Positions 1-8,615 of a DNA stretch of 64,000 nt are shown piece after piece. The stretch is from NCBI RefSeq assembly GCF_007855645.1, contig NZ_CP042261.1:2065501-2129500 (forward strand), in the 5' to 3' direction. Each line of letters begins with the position of its first letter. Position 1 is the first letter of the stretch. This DNA comes from Qingshengfaniella alkalisoli. GTDB lineage: Bacteria; Pseudomonadota; Alphaproteobacteria; Rhodobacterales; Rhodobacteraceae. A model generated the notes under the pieces. It was not told where the DNA came from. It saw only the letters and a program-made list of their open reading frames with translations, and did not search any database. Position numbers and translations under genes: made by a program.

Positions 1-509
1 GAAAACAATCGCACGCCTTCCGCCTCCAGCATATAGCCACCGACGCAATGACACACCTCGTCCCAGTTTCGTTCGATATAATCGTCGCGGTAAGTGTCAC
101 TGAAAGGTCTCATGGTCAGCCGTGCCACGCCAACATGACGCCACAATGGCTTGCCGTCCTCATAGATTACGGCAGCAGACAGCAAGCTGTGCTGCGTACC
201 GCGCAACCTGTCCAACTGCACGCGCAATTCATCCTTGGAGTCCGGCTTCGCTAGAACCTCGCCCTTAACGTCCAGAACCTGATCACATCCCAACACCAGC
301 GCTCCGGGGTGCTTTTCGCTGACCCGCAACGCTTTCATTTCCGCCAGAGCATCGGCGATATCGCGCGAACTGGCCTGTTCCGCCTGCAAGGATGCGCGGA
401 TCGACGATTCATCAACCCTTGCCGGGATAATTTCCGGATCAAGCCCGGCATTGACCAAGAGGGTTCTTCTGGTTGCAGAATTTGAAGCAAGGATCAGTCG
501 ACCATTCAT
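1..509 (-). CDS. maf: Maf-family nucleotide pyrophosphatase, 3' end cut off by the window
   Basis: About 169 codons are present; the C-terminus lies off the left edge. The protein opens MNGRLILASNSATRRTLL, the Maf signature (LAS-S-RR-LL) that binds the triphosphate. It is followed by an ARVDES segment and a GCDQVL segment matching the usual G-D-V-V loop. Maf proteins hydrolyse non-canonical nucleoside triphosphates to monophosphates, a house-cleaning role; which subfamily (dTTP/UTP or m7GTP type) cannot be told here. The ATG at 509-507 is the first in frame and overlaps a DnaA box. In alphaproteobacteria maf belongs to a conserved cluster beside the replication origin, which fits the next feature. 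Confidence 0.88.
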   Translation of the reverse strand, partial: MNGRLILASNSATRRTLLVNAGLDPEIIPARVDESSIRASLQAEQASSRDIADALAEMKALRVSEKHPGALVLGCDQVLDVKGEVLAKPDSKDELRVQLDRLRGTQHSLLSAAVIYEDGKPLWRHVGVARLTMRPFSDTYRDDYIERNWDEVCHCVGGYMLEAEGVRLF

Positions 510-903
510 GTGGATAACCCTGTGTGACTCTGACGGTATAGCCGGTGTGCGAAGCGTGGGCCATTTATGTGGTAGATCACTGGCTGTGCGGGACTCGGGA
601 GTTTGTCAAGTTTCGTGGGATGAGTCGCTCACCGTGGGTAAGAGTCATCCGGGATCGGTGGAGAAAGGATTCGCTATAAGTTTTCCTGAAACTTATCCAC
701 ATCCAGCGCTTGCAGAAAGACTTGTAAGTAATTGATAAAAATAATTTATTCTTATTATCCCTGCTTGGCATTCTGCGGCGCAATATTTATCCACATGTAA
801 ATATCACTGTGGGTAACTGGAAAATTCAACTTATCCACACCCCCTACAACGTCATCATCTTTTCTTATACTTCTTTTAAAATTGATTACTGGGATCAGAA
901 ATA
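510..903. other. oriC: Candidate chromosome replication origin (oriC) with DnaA boxes
   Basis: This gene-free gap between divergent maf and hemJ holds four perfect DnaA boxes (TTATCCACA or its complement): 509-517 (minus), 693-701, 787-795 and 831-839 (plus). A one-mismatch box, TGTGGGTAA, lies at 808-816 and a weaker one at 633-641. AT-rich stretches at about 729-760 and 855-900 could be unwinding elements. Flanking maf, hemJ, rho, mnmE-mnmG-rsmG and parA-parB match the conserved surroundings of alphaproteobacterial origins, and parS sites follow within 3.5-6 kb. I saw no good CtrA-type TTAA-N7-TTAA site. Origin function is inferred from boxes plus synteny. Confidence 0.8.
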
Positions 904-1356
904 ATGATGGATTTCCTGGCGGCAGCCTATCCGTGGACAAAATCACTTCATGTTATATCGGTGATCGCCTGGATGGCGGGTTTGTTCTATCTGCCTAGGC
1001 TCTTTGTCTATCACGTCGAGCACGCTGATCTCGGACATGCTACAGACAAGATGTTGCAGACGATGGAGTACAAGCTCCTCCGGGCAATCATGAACCCCGC
1101 AATGGCCGCGACGTGGCTCTTTGGTGTTGCTTTGGCCCTGACCCCGGGAATTGTCGATTGGGGCGCTGTGTGGCCCTATACGAAGGCCGCAGCGGTGCTT
1201 GCGATGACTTGGTTCCATCACTGGCTGGCGAAACGGCGTAAGGATTTTATCAGTGGCCAGAACAAGCTCAGTGGGCGCCGCTACCGGATGATGAACGAAG
1301 TTCCCACATTTCTTATGATGATAATTGTGGTGTCGGTGATCGCGCGTCCCTTCTGA
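904..1356 (+). CDS. hemJ: HemJ, protoporphyrinogen IX oxidase
   Basis: A 150-residue integral membrane protein with about four hydrophobic helices. The first helix carries KSLHVISVIAWMAGLFYLPR, with the conserved His and the WMAG/YLPR core of the HemJ/CopD-like family. A second His group (WFHHWLAKRR) follows the third helix, and NEVPTFLMMIIV is the typical C-terminal segment. HemJ oxidises protoporphyrinogen IX to protoporphyrin IX in heme synthesis at the inner membrane. Two adjacent ATG codons occur at the start, with only a weak Shine-Dalgarno (GGGATC). It sits beside the candidate origin and upstream of rho; hemE, often found here in relatives, is absent from the window. Confidence 0.9.
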   Translation: MMDFLAAAYPWTKSLHVISVIAWMAGLFYLPRLFVYHVEHADLGHATDKMLQTMEYKLLRAIMNPAMAATWLFGVALALTPGIVDWGAVWPYTKAAAVLAMTWFHHWLAKRRKDFISGQNKLSGRRYRMMNEVPTFLMMIIVVSVIARPF

Positions 1357-1374
1357 AACGTTGACTCCGGCGAG

Positions 1375-1446
1375 GTGGATCGCTATGTGGACTTTCTGAA
1401 GGGCGTCCGCCCGCTGATTTTCCATTCCATGAGAGAGCACCGCTGA
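1375..1446 (+). other. Short open stretch after hemJ, possible gene remnant or small peptide
   Basis: After the hemJ TGA the same reading frame stays open for another 29 codons and then ends at TGA 1444-1446. A GTG at 1375 could start a 23-residue peptide, MDRYVDFLKGVRPLIFHSMR plus three residues. The composition looks protein-like, but there is no Shine-Dalgarno sequence and the piece is very short. It may be the tail of a lost gene, an extension of hemJ, or chance. I do not recognise the family. Confidence 0.2.
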
Positions 1447-1458
1447 CAACGTTGTCAG
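1443..1458. promoter_or_regulatory. 16-bp perfect palindrome just upstream of rho
   Basis: CTGACAACGTTGTCAG is a perfect inverted repeat ending 3 bp before the first possible rho start. TGACAACGTTGTCA with a central CG has the form of LacI-family operators. No regulator gene is adjacent, so the binding protein and the effect on rho are unknown. Confidence 0.4.
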
Positions 1459-1461
1459 AGT

Positions 1462-2757
1462 GTGTCCCAGTATATGAATATTGCCGTGACCAAAGAATGC
1501 CTTAACCTCGCTGATCTTAAAGCGAAGAGCCCCCAGGATCTTCTCGCGATGGCCGAGGAGCTGGAGATTGAAAACGCCTCTACGATGCGTAAGGGCGAAA
1601 TGATGTTCCAGATCCTCAAAGAACGCGCCGAAGATGGCTGGGAAATTTCCGGCGACGGTGTGCTGGAGGTACTGCAAGACGGCTTCGGCTTCCTGCGTTC
1701 GCCCGAAGCCAACTATCTGCCGGGTCCCGATGACATCTATGTGTCGCCGGACATGATCCGCTTGCATTCGATGCGCACCGGCGACACTGTCGAAGGTGTC
1801 ATCCAGGCGCCGAACGAGAATGAGCGCTACTTCGCGATGACGAAGGTAACCCAGATCAACTTCGAGGATCCGGAGCGCACCCGTCACAAGATTAACTTCG
1901 ACAACCTGACGCCGCTTTATCCCGATGAGCGGCTGACGATGGAAATCGAAGACCCGACCGTCAAGGACCGCTCGGCCCGCGTCATCGATCTGGTTGCCCC
2001 CATCGGTAAAGGCCAGCGTTCTCTGATTGTTGCACCGCCGCGGACGGGTAAAACCGTTCTACTTCAGAATATTGCGCATTCGATCGAAAAAAATCACCCG
2101 GAATGCTACCTGATCGTTCTACTGATCGACGAACGGCCGGAAGAAGTCACCGATATGCAGCGGAACGTAAAGGGAGAGGTCATTTCCTCGACCTTCGACG
2201 AGCCTGCGTCGCGCCACGTTGCCGTGTCCGAAATGGTGATCGAGAAGGCCAAGCGCCTTGTGGAACACAAGCGTGATGTTGTGATCCTGCTCGACTCGAT
2301 TACTCGTCTGGGCCGCGCCTATAACACGACCGTACCGTCTTCGGGTAAAGTGCTGACCGGCGGTGTCGATGCAAACGCGTTGCAGCGTCCGAAGCGTTTC
2401 TTCGGCGCTGCGCGAAACATCGAAGAGGGCGGGTCGCTGACCATCATCGCGACGGCCCTGATCGACACAGGAAGCCGTATGGATGAGGTCATCTTTGAAG
2501 AATTCAAAGGGACTGGTAACTCGGAAATCGTGCTTGATCGGAAGGTTGCCGATAAACGCGTCTTCCCGGCTATGGATATTCTGAAGTCCGGCACGAGGAA
2601 GGAAGATCTGTTGGTCGACAAGGTTGATCTTCAGAAGACCTTCGTTCTTCGCCGGATTCTCAACCCGATGGGCACAACGGACGCGATCGAGTTCCTGCTA
2701 TCCAAGCTGAAACAGACCAAGACGAATTCTGAGTTCTTCGAGTCGATGAACACCTGA
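1462..2757 (+). CDS. rho: Transcription termination factor Rho
   Basis: A 431-residue hexameric RNA-dependent ATPase that releases transcripts at factor-dependent terminators. The N-terminal Rho domain ([20 protein letters not shown]) is followed by the cold-shock-like RNA-binding fold ([20 protein letters not shown]) and the RecA-like domain. The P-loop APPRTGKT lies near residue 190, and [16 protein letters not shown] holds the Walker B and Q-loop region. Length is close to E. coli Rho (419). The start is uncertain: GTG 1462 is the longest, while ATG 1474 would give [15 protein letters not shown]; neither has a clear Shine-Dalgarno sequence. A perfect palindrome precedes it. mnmE follows after 19 bp. 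Confidence 0.96.
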   Translation: MSQYMNIAVTKECLNLADLKAKSPQDLLAMAEELEIENASTMRKGEMMFQILKERAEDGWEISGDGVLEVLQDGFGFLRSPEANYLPGPDDIYVSPDMIRLHSMRTGDTVEGVIQAPNENERYFAMTKVTQINFEDPERTRHKINFDNLTPLYPDERLTMEIEDPTVKDRSARVIDLVAPIGKGQRSLIVAPPRTGKTVLLQNIAHSIEKNHPECYLIVLLIDERPEEVTDMQRNVKGEVISSTFDEPASRHVAVSEMVIEKAKRLVEHKRDVVILLDSITRLGRAYNTTVPSSGKVLTGGVDANALQRPKRFFGAARNIEEGGSLTIIATALIDTGSRMDEVIFEEFKGTGNSEIVLDRKVADKRVFPAMDILKSGTRKEDLLVDKVDLQKTFVLRRILNPMGTTDAIEFLLSKLKQTKTNSEFFESMNT

Positions 2758-2776
2758 TCTGGGGCTCGCTTGAACG

Positions 2777-4063
2777 ATGGATACCATATACGCCCTCGCA
2801 TCAGGGCAGGGGAAAGCCGGGGTCGCGGTCGTTCGCCTGTCTGGTCCGCACGCCCATAGGGCGGTTGCGGACTTAGCAGGGCGTGTGCCGGAGCCGCGTC
2901 GTGCGGCGCTCATGCGCTTGTCTGATGCCGAAGGTGTTCATCTGGATCACGCATTGGTCCTGACCTTTGCTAAGGGCGCAAGCTTTACTGGTGAAGAGGT
3001 AGCTGAACTTCACCTTCACGGAAGCCGCGCGACGGTGGCTGCCGTTCTTAATTCGCTATCTAAAATCAAATGCTTACGATTAGCGGAAGCTGGAGAGTTC
3101 ACGCGGCGCGCGTTGGAAAATGGCCAGTTGGATCTTACCGAAGTCGAAGCGCTTGCAGATCTTATCGATGCTGAAACCGAAGCTCAACGACGCCAGGCGC
3201 TTCGAATCTTTTCGGGCGCGCTGGGTAAGAAGACGGAACAGTGGCGAAGCAGGCTGATCCGTTCCATGGCTTTGATCGAGGCGACGATCGACTTTGCCGA
3301 CGAAGAAGTGCCCGAAGACGTTACCCCGGAAGTATCTGAGCTGCTAAGTTCGGTCAGGCAGGAGATCGAGGCGGAGCTAGACGGATATGAAGCCGCTGAA
3401 CGTATCCGAGATGGCTTCGAGGTCGCGATACTAGGCCGACCGAATATCGGGAAATCAACTCTTCTCAATAGCTTAGCTGGTAGAGAGGCAGCCATCACCT
3501 CTGATATCGCCGGAACAACGCGCGATGTGATTGAAGTGCGCATGGACATTCGGGGGCTGCCGGTAACTTTCCTGGATACCGCCGGTCTGCGCGAGACAAC
3601 TGATGAAATTGAAGCCAAAGGCGTGGACTTGGCGTTGCGCCGAGCACGCAACGCCGATCTCCGCGTGGTTTTGACTGACGGAGCATTGCCTGACGGGATA
3701 GAATTGCTGGCGGACGATCTTGTTCTTCGAGCGAAATCGGATTTGCAACCGACCGACGAGCCAGCGGTGTCTGGGAAGACAGGGCATGGGGTTTCAGAAC
3801 TCCTGACCAACATCGGCGAGATTCTGACTGCACGTTCTGCGGGTGCGGGAACAGCAGTGCGAGAACGACATCGAATTGCTATGCTGTCAGCTAGAGAGAT
3901 TCTTGATATGGCGCAGATGGAACTTGCCCTGGGTTCCGAAAGGGCCGAGTTGGCGGCAGAACAATTGCGGCGTTGCGTAAGGACATTAGATGCTCTTGTA
4001 GGACGGGTAGATACTGAACAAGTCTTGGATGAGATATTCAGTAGTTTCTGCTTGGGAAAATGA
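2777..4063 (+). CDS. mnmE: tRNA uridine-5-carboxymethylaminomethyl modification GTPase MnmE
   Basis: A 428-residue protein with three parts: an N-terminal tetrahydrofolate-binding domain ([20 protein letters not shown], residues 1-120), a helical domain with an inserted G domain, and a C-terminal CLGK. The G domain has GRPNIGKS near residue 219, the TTRD switch and DTAGLRE. The last four residues usually read CIGK and carry the functional Cys; Leu replaces Ile here. MnmE works with MnmG to modify the wobble uridine of tRNAs reading two-codon boxes. mnmG begins 3 bp after the stop, so the two are almost certainly co-transcribed. Confidence 0.96.
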   Translation: MDTIYALASGQGKAGVAVVRLSGPHAHRAVADLAGRVPEPRRAALMRLSDAEGVHLDHALVLTFAKGASFTGEEVAELHLHGSRATVAAVLNSLSKIKCLRLAEAGEFTRRALENGQLDLTEVEALADLIDAETEAQRRQALRIFSGALGKKTEQWRSRLIRSMALIEATIDFADEEVPEDVTPEVSELLSSVRQEIEAELDGYEAAERIRDGFEVAILGRPNIGKSTLLNSLAGREAAITSDIAGTTRDVIEVRMDIRGLPVTFLDTAGLRETTDEIEAKGVDLALRRARNADLRVVLTDGALPDGIELLADDLVLRAKSDLQPTDEPAVSGKTGHGVSELLTNIGEILTARSAGAGTAVRERHRIAMLSAREILDMAQMELALGSERAELAAEQLRRCVRTLDALVGRVDTEQVLDEIFSSFCLGK

Positions 4064-4066
4064 TGG

Positions 4067-5944
4067 GTGTTTCACGTGAAACATGGTGAGTTTGATATTG
4101 TCGTAATCGGTGGCGGCCACGCCGGAACCGAAGCAGCACACGCCGCCGCCAGAATCGGTGCATCGGTAGCGCTTGTTACCTTGGATGCGACGAAAATCGG
4201 TGTGATGTCCTGTAACCCGGCCATTGGGGGGCTTGGTAAAGGTCACCTTGTCCGCGAAATAGACGCACTAGATGGTGTTATGGGTCGTGTGGCTGACGCT
4301 TCCGGTATTCAGTTTCGCCTTCTGAACCGCCGCAAAGGCCCGGCAGTCCAAGGTCCGCGCGCGCAGTCCGATCGTAAGATCTATCGCGATACCATGCAGG
4401 AACTTACCTCGCAGCAACAGAATTTGACTGTTGTTGAGGGAGAAGCCGCCGATATTTTGCTCGAGAACGGTGTCGTGTCAGGGATCGAACTTGCCGACGG
4501 CTCGCGTATCTCGACACGCGCAATCGTGGTCACAACAGGTACGTTCCTTCGTGGCGTAATTCATATCGGCGACAAGTCCCATGAAGCTGGTCGGATGGGG
4601 GAGAAACCATCTGTGCGGCTCGCCGACCGGTTCCAAGCCATGAATCTGCCGCTCGGTCGGCTCAAGACGGGCACGCCGCCGCGATTGGATGGTCGTACAA
4701 TCGATTGGGATCGGCTGGAGACACAACCTGGTGATGACGATCCCACCTTTTTCTCATTTCTGACACGTGAAGCATCCGCGCGTCAGATTTCATGTGGTAT
4801 TACGCACACTAATGAACAAACCCATGAAATCATTAGAAAAAATATAGACCGTTCAGCGATGTATGGAGGTCACATCGAAGGTATCGGTCCGAGATACTGC
4901 CCATCCATCGAGGATAAGATTGTCCGTTTTGCCGACAAAACCTCTCACCAGGTGTTCTTGGAGCCTGAGGGGTTGGATGATCACACGGTCTATCCAAATG
5001 GCATTTCAACGTCGTTGCCTGTGGATGTACAGGCCTCATACATCGCCTCTATGGCAGGTTTGGAGAAGGCGGCGATTTTGCAGCCAGGCTACGCCATAGA
5101 ATACGATTACGTGGATCCGCGTGCGCTGAAGCAAACTTTAGAACTAAAGACGCAACCAGGACTATATCTGGCGGGACAGATCAATGGAACCACTGGATAC
5201 GAGGAGGCGGCCGCTCAAGGTATGGTGGCGGGTCTGAACGCTGCGCTACAGGTATTGGGCCGCGAGCCCTACGTATTCAGTCGAACAAACTCCTATATTG
5301 GCGTCATGGTCGATGACCTAACGTCGAGAGGTGTCGCGGAACCTTACCGCATGTTTACCTCTCGAGCGGAGTTCCGTTTGTCGCTAAGGGCAGACAACGC
5401 CGACCAGAGACTGACGCAGATCGGGATTGATCTGGGTTGCGTTGGTGTTTCACGTGAAACGCTGTTTCGTCGCAAGATGGATGAACTGGCCAGGGCCAAG
5501 AGTATGCTCGTCAGCGAGAGCTTTTCTCCGACGAAGCTCAGAGCGCATGGTATCTCGGTTGGAAATGATGGGCGCAAGCGAACGCCCTATGACCTTCTAT
5601 CGTTCCCAGATGTTACGATCGACAGCATTGCGGCTTTTGTTCCAGGGGTTAATGAGCTTGACCATGAAATCAGAAGTCAGGTGGCTAAAGATGCTCTCTA
5701 TGCACAGTACTTGGAACGCCAACAACGTGACGCGGCAGCACTAAAGTCTGAAGAAGACACGGTGATTCCGCCTGACTTTGACTATTCGGCCGTATCAGGG
5801 CTGTCGTCAGAGTTGAAAAATAAGCTTGAGCATGTTCGGCCCCACAATCTTGCTCATGCAGGAAAGATTGAAGGCATTACCCCGGCTGCCCTTACTTTAC
5901 TGCTAGCTAAGCTTCGCAAAAAGCCTTCAAAGAGGTCGGCGTGA
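4067..5944 (+). CDS. mnmG: tRNA uridine-5-carboxymethylaminomethyl modification enzyme MnmG
   Basis: A 625-residue FAD enzyme, partner of MnmE. The Rossmann motif [18 protein letters not shown] starts near residue 13, and [12 protein letters not shown] and [21 protein letters not shown] are family signatures. The C-terminal helical domain (about residues 550-625) is complete. Translation starts at GTG 4067, giving MFHVKHGEF; no ATG is available in frame nearby. FHVKH is encoded by a parS site, so the centromere overlaps the start codon. A second near-perfect parS encodes VSRET around residue 462. The stop overlaps the rsmG start by 4 bp, indicating translational coupling. Confidence 0.96.
   Translation: MFHVKHGEFDIVVIGGGHAGTEAAHAAARIGASVALVTLDATKIGVMSCNPAIGGLGKGHLVREIDALDGVMGRVADASGIQFRLLNRRKGPAVQGPRAQSDRKIYRDTMQELTSQQQNLTVVEGEAADILLENGVVSGIELADGSRISTRAIVVTTGTFLRGVIHIGDKSHEAGRMGEKPSVRLADRFQAMNLPLGRLKTGTPPRLDGRTIDWDRLETQPGDDDPTFFSFLTREASARQISCGITHTNEQTHEIIRKNIDRSAMYGGHIEGIGPRYCPSIEDKIVRFADKTSHQVFLEPEGLDDHTVYPNGISTSLPVDVQASYIASMAGLEKAAILQPGYAIEYDYVDPRALKQTLELKTQPGLYLAGQINGTTGYEEAAAQGMVAGLNAALQVLGREPYVFSRTNSYIGVMVDDLTSRGVAEPYRMFTSRAEFRLSLRADNADQRLTQIGIDLGCVGVSRETLFRRKMDELARAKSMLVSESFSPTKLRAHGISVGNDGRKRTPYDLLSFPDVTIDSIAAFVPGVNELDHEIRSQVAKDALYAQYLERQQRDAAALKSEEDTVIPPDFDYSAVSGLSSELKNKLEHVRPHNLAHAGKIEGITPAALTLLLAKLRKKPSKRSA
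4068..4083. promoter_or_regulatory. parS: parS centromere site 1 (perfect)
   Basis: TGTTTCACGTGAAACA, the exact 16-bp palindromic ParB nucleation site. It covers the first codons of mnmG. ParB is encoded 3.3 kb downstream. Confidence 0.93.
5446..5461. promoter_or_regulatory. parS: parS centromere site 2 (15 of 16)
   Basis: TGTTTCACGTGAAACG inside mnmG differs from the consensus only in the last base. It is read as codons for Val-Ser-Arg-Glu-Thr. Confidence 0.85.
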
Positions 5945-6567
5945 AAGATGCTCAGAGCGTGTTAGGAGGTGTTTCACGTGAAACAGTTCGGCGGCTGGAA
6001 ATCTATGCAGACCTCCTGGTAAAGTGGAATAAGTCGATAAACTTGGTTTCTCCAAAGACGATCAACGATCTTTGGTCTCGCCACCTACTTGATTCAGCGC
6101 AAATTTTTGATCTTGCCAATGTATTGAGCGGGAAATGGGTGGATTTAGGTAGCGGAGGCGGTTTTCCGGGTCTAGTCGTAGCAATCATCGCTGCCGAGAA
6201 AGCCCCGAGTATAGCTGTGACCTGCATCGAGAGCGATATCAGGAAAGCCACATTCCTCCGAACTGTTTCACGTGAAACGTCCGTCAGCGTGTCCGTGATA
6301 GCAGATCGGATCGAGATGGTACCGCCACAATCGGCAGACGTCGTATCGGCCAGAGCGCTAGCGCCGCTACCAAAGCTTATTCCTTACGCGTACAGGCACC
6401 TTGCCGTGGGAGGCATAGGCATATTTCCGAAAGGTGAGCGGCATAAAGAAGAAATTAATCGACTGAAACAAGATTGGTCGTTCAAACTGGACGTATTCCC
6501 GAGTAGAACAGAGTCAGAGGCAGCTATATTACGGTTCGAGGACCTGTCGAATGGCAAATCGGTGTAA
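5941..6567 (+). CDS. rsmG: 16S rRNA (guanine527-N7)-methyltransferase RsmG
   Basis: A 208-residue class I methyltransferase (GidB) that uses S-adenosylmethionine to methylate G527 of 16S rRNA. The SAM-binding loop [12 protein letters not shown] lies near residue 66. [20 protein letters not shown] is the conserved N-terminal segment and VSARALAPL the later one. The GTG start at 5941 overlaps the mnmG stop. Two parS sites lie in the gene, one near codon 11 and one near codon 109, both read as V-S-R-E-T. The 3' end overlaps parA by 17 bp, so the two genes are coupled. Confidence 0.95.
   Translation: MKDAQSVLGGVSRETVRRLEIYADLLVKWNKSINLVSPKTINDLWSRHLLDSAQIFDLANVLSGKWVDLGSGGGFPGLVVAIIAAEKAPSIAVTCIESDIRKATFLRTVSRETSVSVSVIADRIEMVPPQSADVVSARALAPLPKLIPYAYRHLAVGGIGIFPKGERHKEEINRLKQDWSFKLDVFPSRTESEAAILRFEDLSNGKSV
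5970..5985. promoter_or_regulatory. parS: parS centromere site 3 (perfect)
   Basis: TGTTTCACGTGAAACA within the 5' part of rsmG, a full match to the 16-bp ParB site, encoding VSRET. Confidence 0.93.
6264..6279. promoter_or_regulatory. parS: parS centromere site 4 (15 of 16)
   Basis: TGTTTCACGTGAAACG in the middle of rsmG, one mismatch at the last base, again read as V-S-R-E-T. Confidence 0.85.
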
Positions 6568-7360
6568 CGCCCGGGTTATCGCGGTTACAAATCAGAAGGG
6601 TGGGGTAGGCAAGACTACCACTACAATCAATCTGGGGGCGTCTCTTGCGTCAAAGGGGCATTCTGTCCTTATCTTGGACTTGGACCCGCAAGGTAATGCG
6701 TCGACAGGTCTTGGTATTGAACCGGATGACCGCAAACTTACAACATATGACCTTCTGGTAGACGGTGCGAAGCTAGCAGATGTGCTTTATCCGACCGGGG
6801 TCGATAACGTAATTATCGCTCCAGCCACGACAGATCTTAGTTCTGCGGATATAGAACTTGTCTCAAACGAACGTCGCAGCTTTCTTTTGCGTGACGCGCT
6901 GCGGGATCAGACGATCAATCAACTGGAAATCGACTATATCTTGATCGATTGTCCGCCGTCTCTCAATCTGTTGACGGTCAACGCTATGGTAGCCGCCGAT
7001 TCCGTACTTATACCTCTGCAGAGCGAATTCTTCGCGCTAGAAGGGCTGTCGCAGCTAATGCTGACAATTCGAGAGATCAGACAGGCGGCAAATCCCGAGC
7101 TGCGGATCGAGGGTGTCCTGCTGACCATGCATGATGCGCGTAACCGGTTAGCACAGCAGGTGGAAACTGATGCGCGGCAAACGCTTGGCGAACTGGTCTT
7201 TAATACGATCGTGCCGCGAAACGTTCGCATTAGCGAAGCGCCCTCATATGCGATGCCGGTAACCGAATACGATCCGATGTCGAAGGGAAGCCTTGCATAT
7301 AAACAACTGGCGGAAGAACTAAGCGCGAGATATGCGCGCAAACCTGAACTACAGCAGTAG
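6551..7360 (+). CDS. parA: Chromosome partitioning ATPase ParA
   Basis: A 269-residue MinD/ParA-family ATPase. The deviant Walker A box KGGVGKTT lies near residue 16, with NQ before it as usual. LDLDPQGNASTGLG is the A' region and LIDCPPSLNLLTVNA the Walker B region. ATP-bound dimers coat the nucleoid and pull ParB-parS complexes, moving newly copied origins apart. It overlaps rsmG and precedes parB by 9 bp. The location near the candidate oriC and four parS sites indicates the chromosomal rather than a plasmid copy. Confidence 0.96.
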   Translation: MANRCNARVIAVTNQKGGVGKTTTTINLGASLASKGHSVLILDLDPQGNASTGLGIEPDDRKLTTYDLLVDGAKLADVLYPTGVDNVIIAPATTDLSSADIELVSNERRSFLLRDALRDQTINQLEIDYILIDCPPSLNLLTVNAMVAADSVLIPLQSEFFALEGLSQLMLTIREIRQAANPELRIEGVLLTMHDARNRLAQQVETDARQTLGELVFNTIVPRNVRISEAPSYAMPVTEYDPMSKGSLAYKQLAEELSARYARKPELQQ

Positions 7361-7369
7361 GGGGCAAAG

Positions 7370-8281
7370 ATGAGCAGTAAGGAAAAACGCGGGTTAGGGC
7401 GCGGTCTCTCGGCGCTTATGGCAGACGTGGAGGTGCATCATTCGCAGCCATCGAATGATCGACCGGCTGTTCTGCGCGCAGATCGCATGATCCCAATCGA
7501 GCAGGTGACGCCGAACCCCGACCAGCCAAGACGCCATTTTAACGAAGATGCACTGTCCGAGTTGGCGTCGTCGGTGAAGGAAAAGGGGATACTTCAACCG
7601 TTGATCGTCCGAGAAATTTCGAACGGCGCGGCGAAGTATCAGATTGTTGCGGGCGAGCGGCGCTGGCGCGCAGCACAGCGCGCGCAGCTGCATGAAGTTC
7701 CTGTAATCGTACGAGAATTTTCCGATACCGAAGTTCTTGAAATTGCGATCATTGAGAACATCCAACGCGCGGATTTGAATGCGGTGGAGGAAGCCGCAGG
7801 CTATCGCCAGTTGATGGAACGCTTTGGGCACACCCAGGAAAAGCTTGCGGAGGCTTTAGGCAAAAGTCGTAGCTACATCGCAAACCTTTTGCGTCTGTTG
7901 CAGCTACCGCCGGAAGTCCAGGCGCATTTGATCGAAGGGCGGATGTCGGCAGGCCACGCGCGGGCGCTGATAACAGCGGACGATCCGGTCGGCTTGGCGC
8001 GGAAGGTCGTCGATGATGATCTATCGGTGCGGGAAACGGAGAAGCTGGCGCGGAAGCTGATGAACGGCTCGGAGGCTCCTCGACGGAAGACCATTACCAA
8101 ACCGGAGAAGGATGCAGATACCCGTGCGCTAGAGGCGGACTTGTCGGCGAATCTCGGATTGAAGGTCCTGGTCGATCATTCTGACGGCGGTCAGTCTGGT
8201 CGCGTGTCGATTGAGTATAAGTCGCTGGATCAACTGGACGAAATTTGCCGAATCCTGACGCCTAGCTTGACGGGCGCGTAA
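7370..8281 (+). CDS. parB: Chromosome partitioning protein ParB, parS-binding CTPase
   Basis: A 303-residue protein. KRGLGRGLSALMAD at the N-terminus is the ParA-interacting segment. The CTP-binding domain carries GERRWRAAQ near residue 95 and ENIQR near residue 128. A helix-turn-helix (EKLAEALGKSRSYIANLLRLLQLP) follows, then a linker and a C-terminal dimerisation domain. ParB loads at parS and spreads as a CTP-dependent clamp; its four sites are in mnmG and rsmG just upstream. A Shine-Dalgarno (GGGG) precedes the ATG. Its last 20 bp overlap the convergent DUF454 gene. Confidence 0.96.
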   Translation: MSSKEKRGLGRGLSALMADVEVHHSQPSNDRPAVLRADRMIPIEQVTPNPDQPRRHFNEDALSELASSVKEKGILQPLIVREISNGAAKYQIVAGERRWRAAQRAQLHEVPVIVREFSDTEVLEIAIIENIQRADLNAVEEAAGYRQLMERFGHTQEKLAEALGKSRSYIANLLRLLQLPPEVQAHLIEGRMSAGHARALITADDPVGLARKVVDDDLSVRETEKLARKLMNGSEAPRRKTITKPEKDADTRALEADLSANLGLKVLVDHSDGGQSGRVSIEYKSLDQLDEICRILTPSLTGA

Positions 8282-8615
8282 GGATAAAGGCGCAGACCGA
8301 AAGCAGAACGACTGCCTGAAGTATAAGCAGGCGGATGGGCAGCCCCAGCAGCAGGGCAATCCCGAATGTCGCGACGCAAGAAGCTACGGCGAGCCGTTTT
8401 GCTCGTCTAGATATAGCGCCCCTTTCTTGCCAGTCGCGTATATGTGGCCCGTAGATTGGGTGCGTCAGAAGCCATTCATGCAGCTTTGGCGACGATCTGG
8501 CGAAACAAAATGCGGCCAGGATCAGAAGCGGAACCGTCGGTAATAGCGGCAGAAATGCCCCGACAAAGCCGATCGCTACGGACAGACAGCCGAAAATGAA
8601 CCACGCGGCCCTCAA
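8262..8615 (-). CDS. DUF454 (YbaN-type) small inner-membrane protein
   Basis: A 117-residue protein with three hydrophobic segments. It has the family pattern: G-FLPLLPT-P-L-LAAFCFARSSP followed by LHEWLLTHPIYGPHIRDWQERGAI. This is DUF454, whose E. coli member is YbaN; the biochemical role is unknown. It is convergent with parB and directly downstream of hemW on the minus strand with no gap, so it is probably the last gene of that transcript. Confidence 0.85.
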   Translation of the reverse strand: MRAAWFIFGCLSVAIGFVGAFLPLLPTVPLLILAAFCFARSSPKLHEWLLTHPIYGPHIRDWQERGAISRRAKRLAVASCVATFGIALLLGLPIRLLILQAVVLLSVCAFILTRPSS

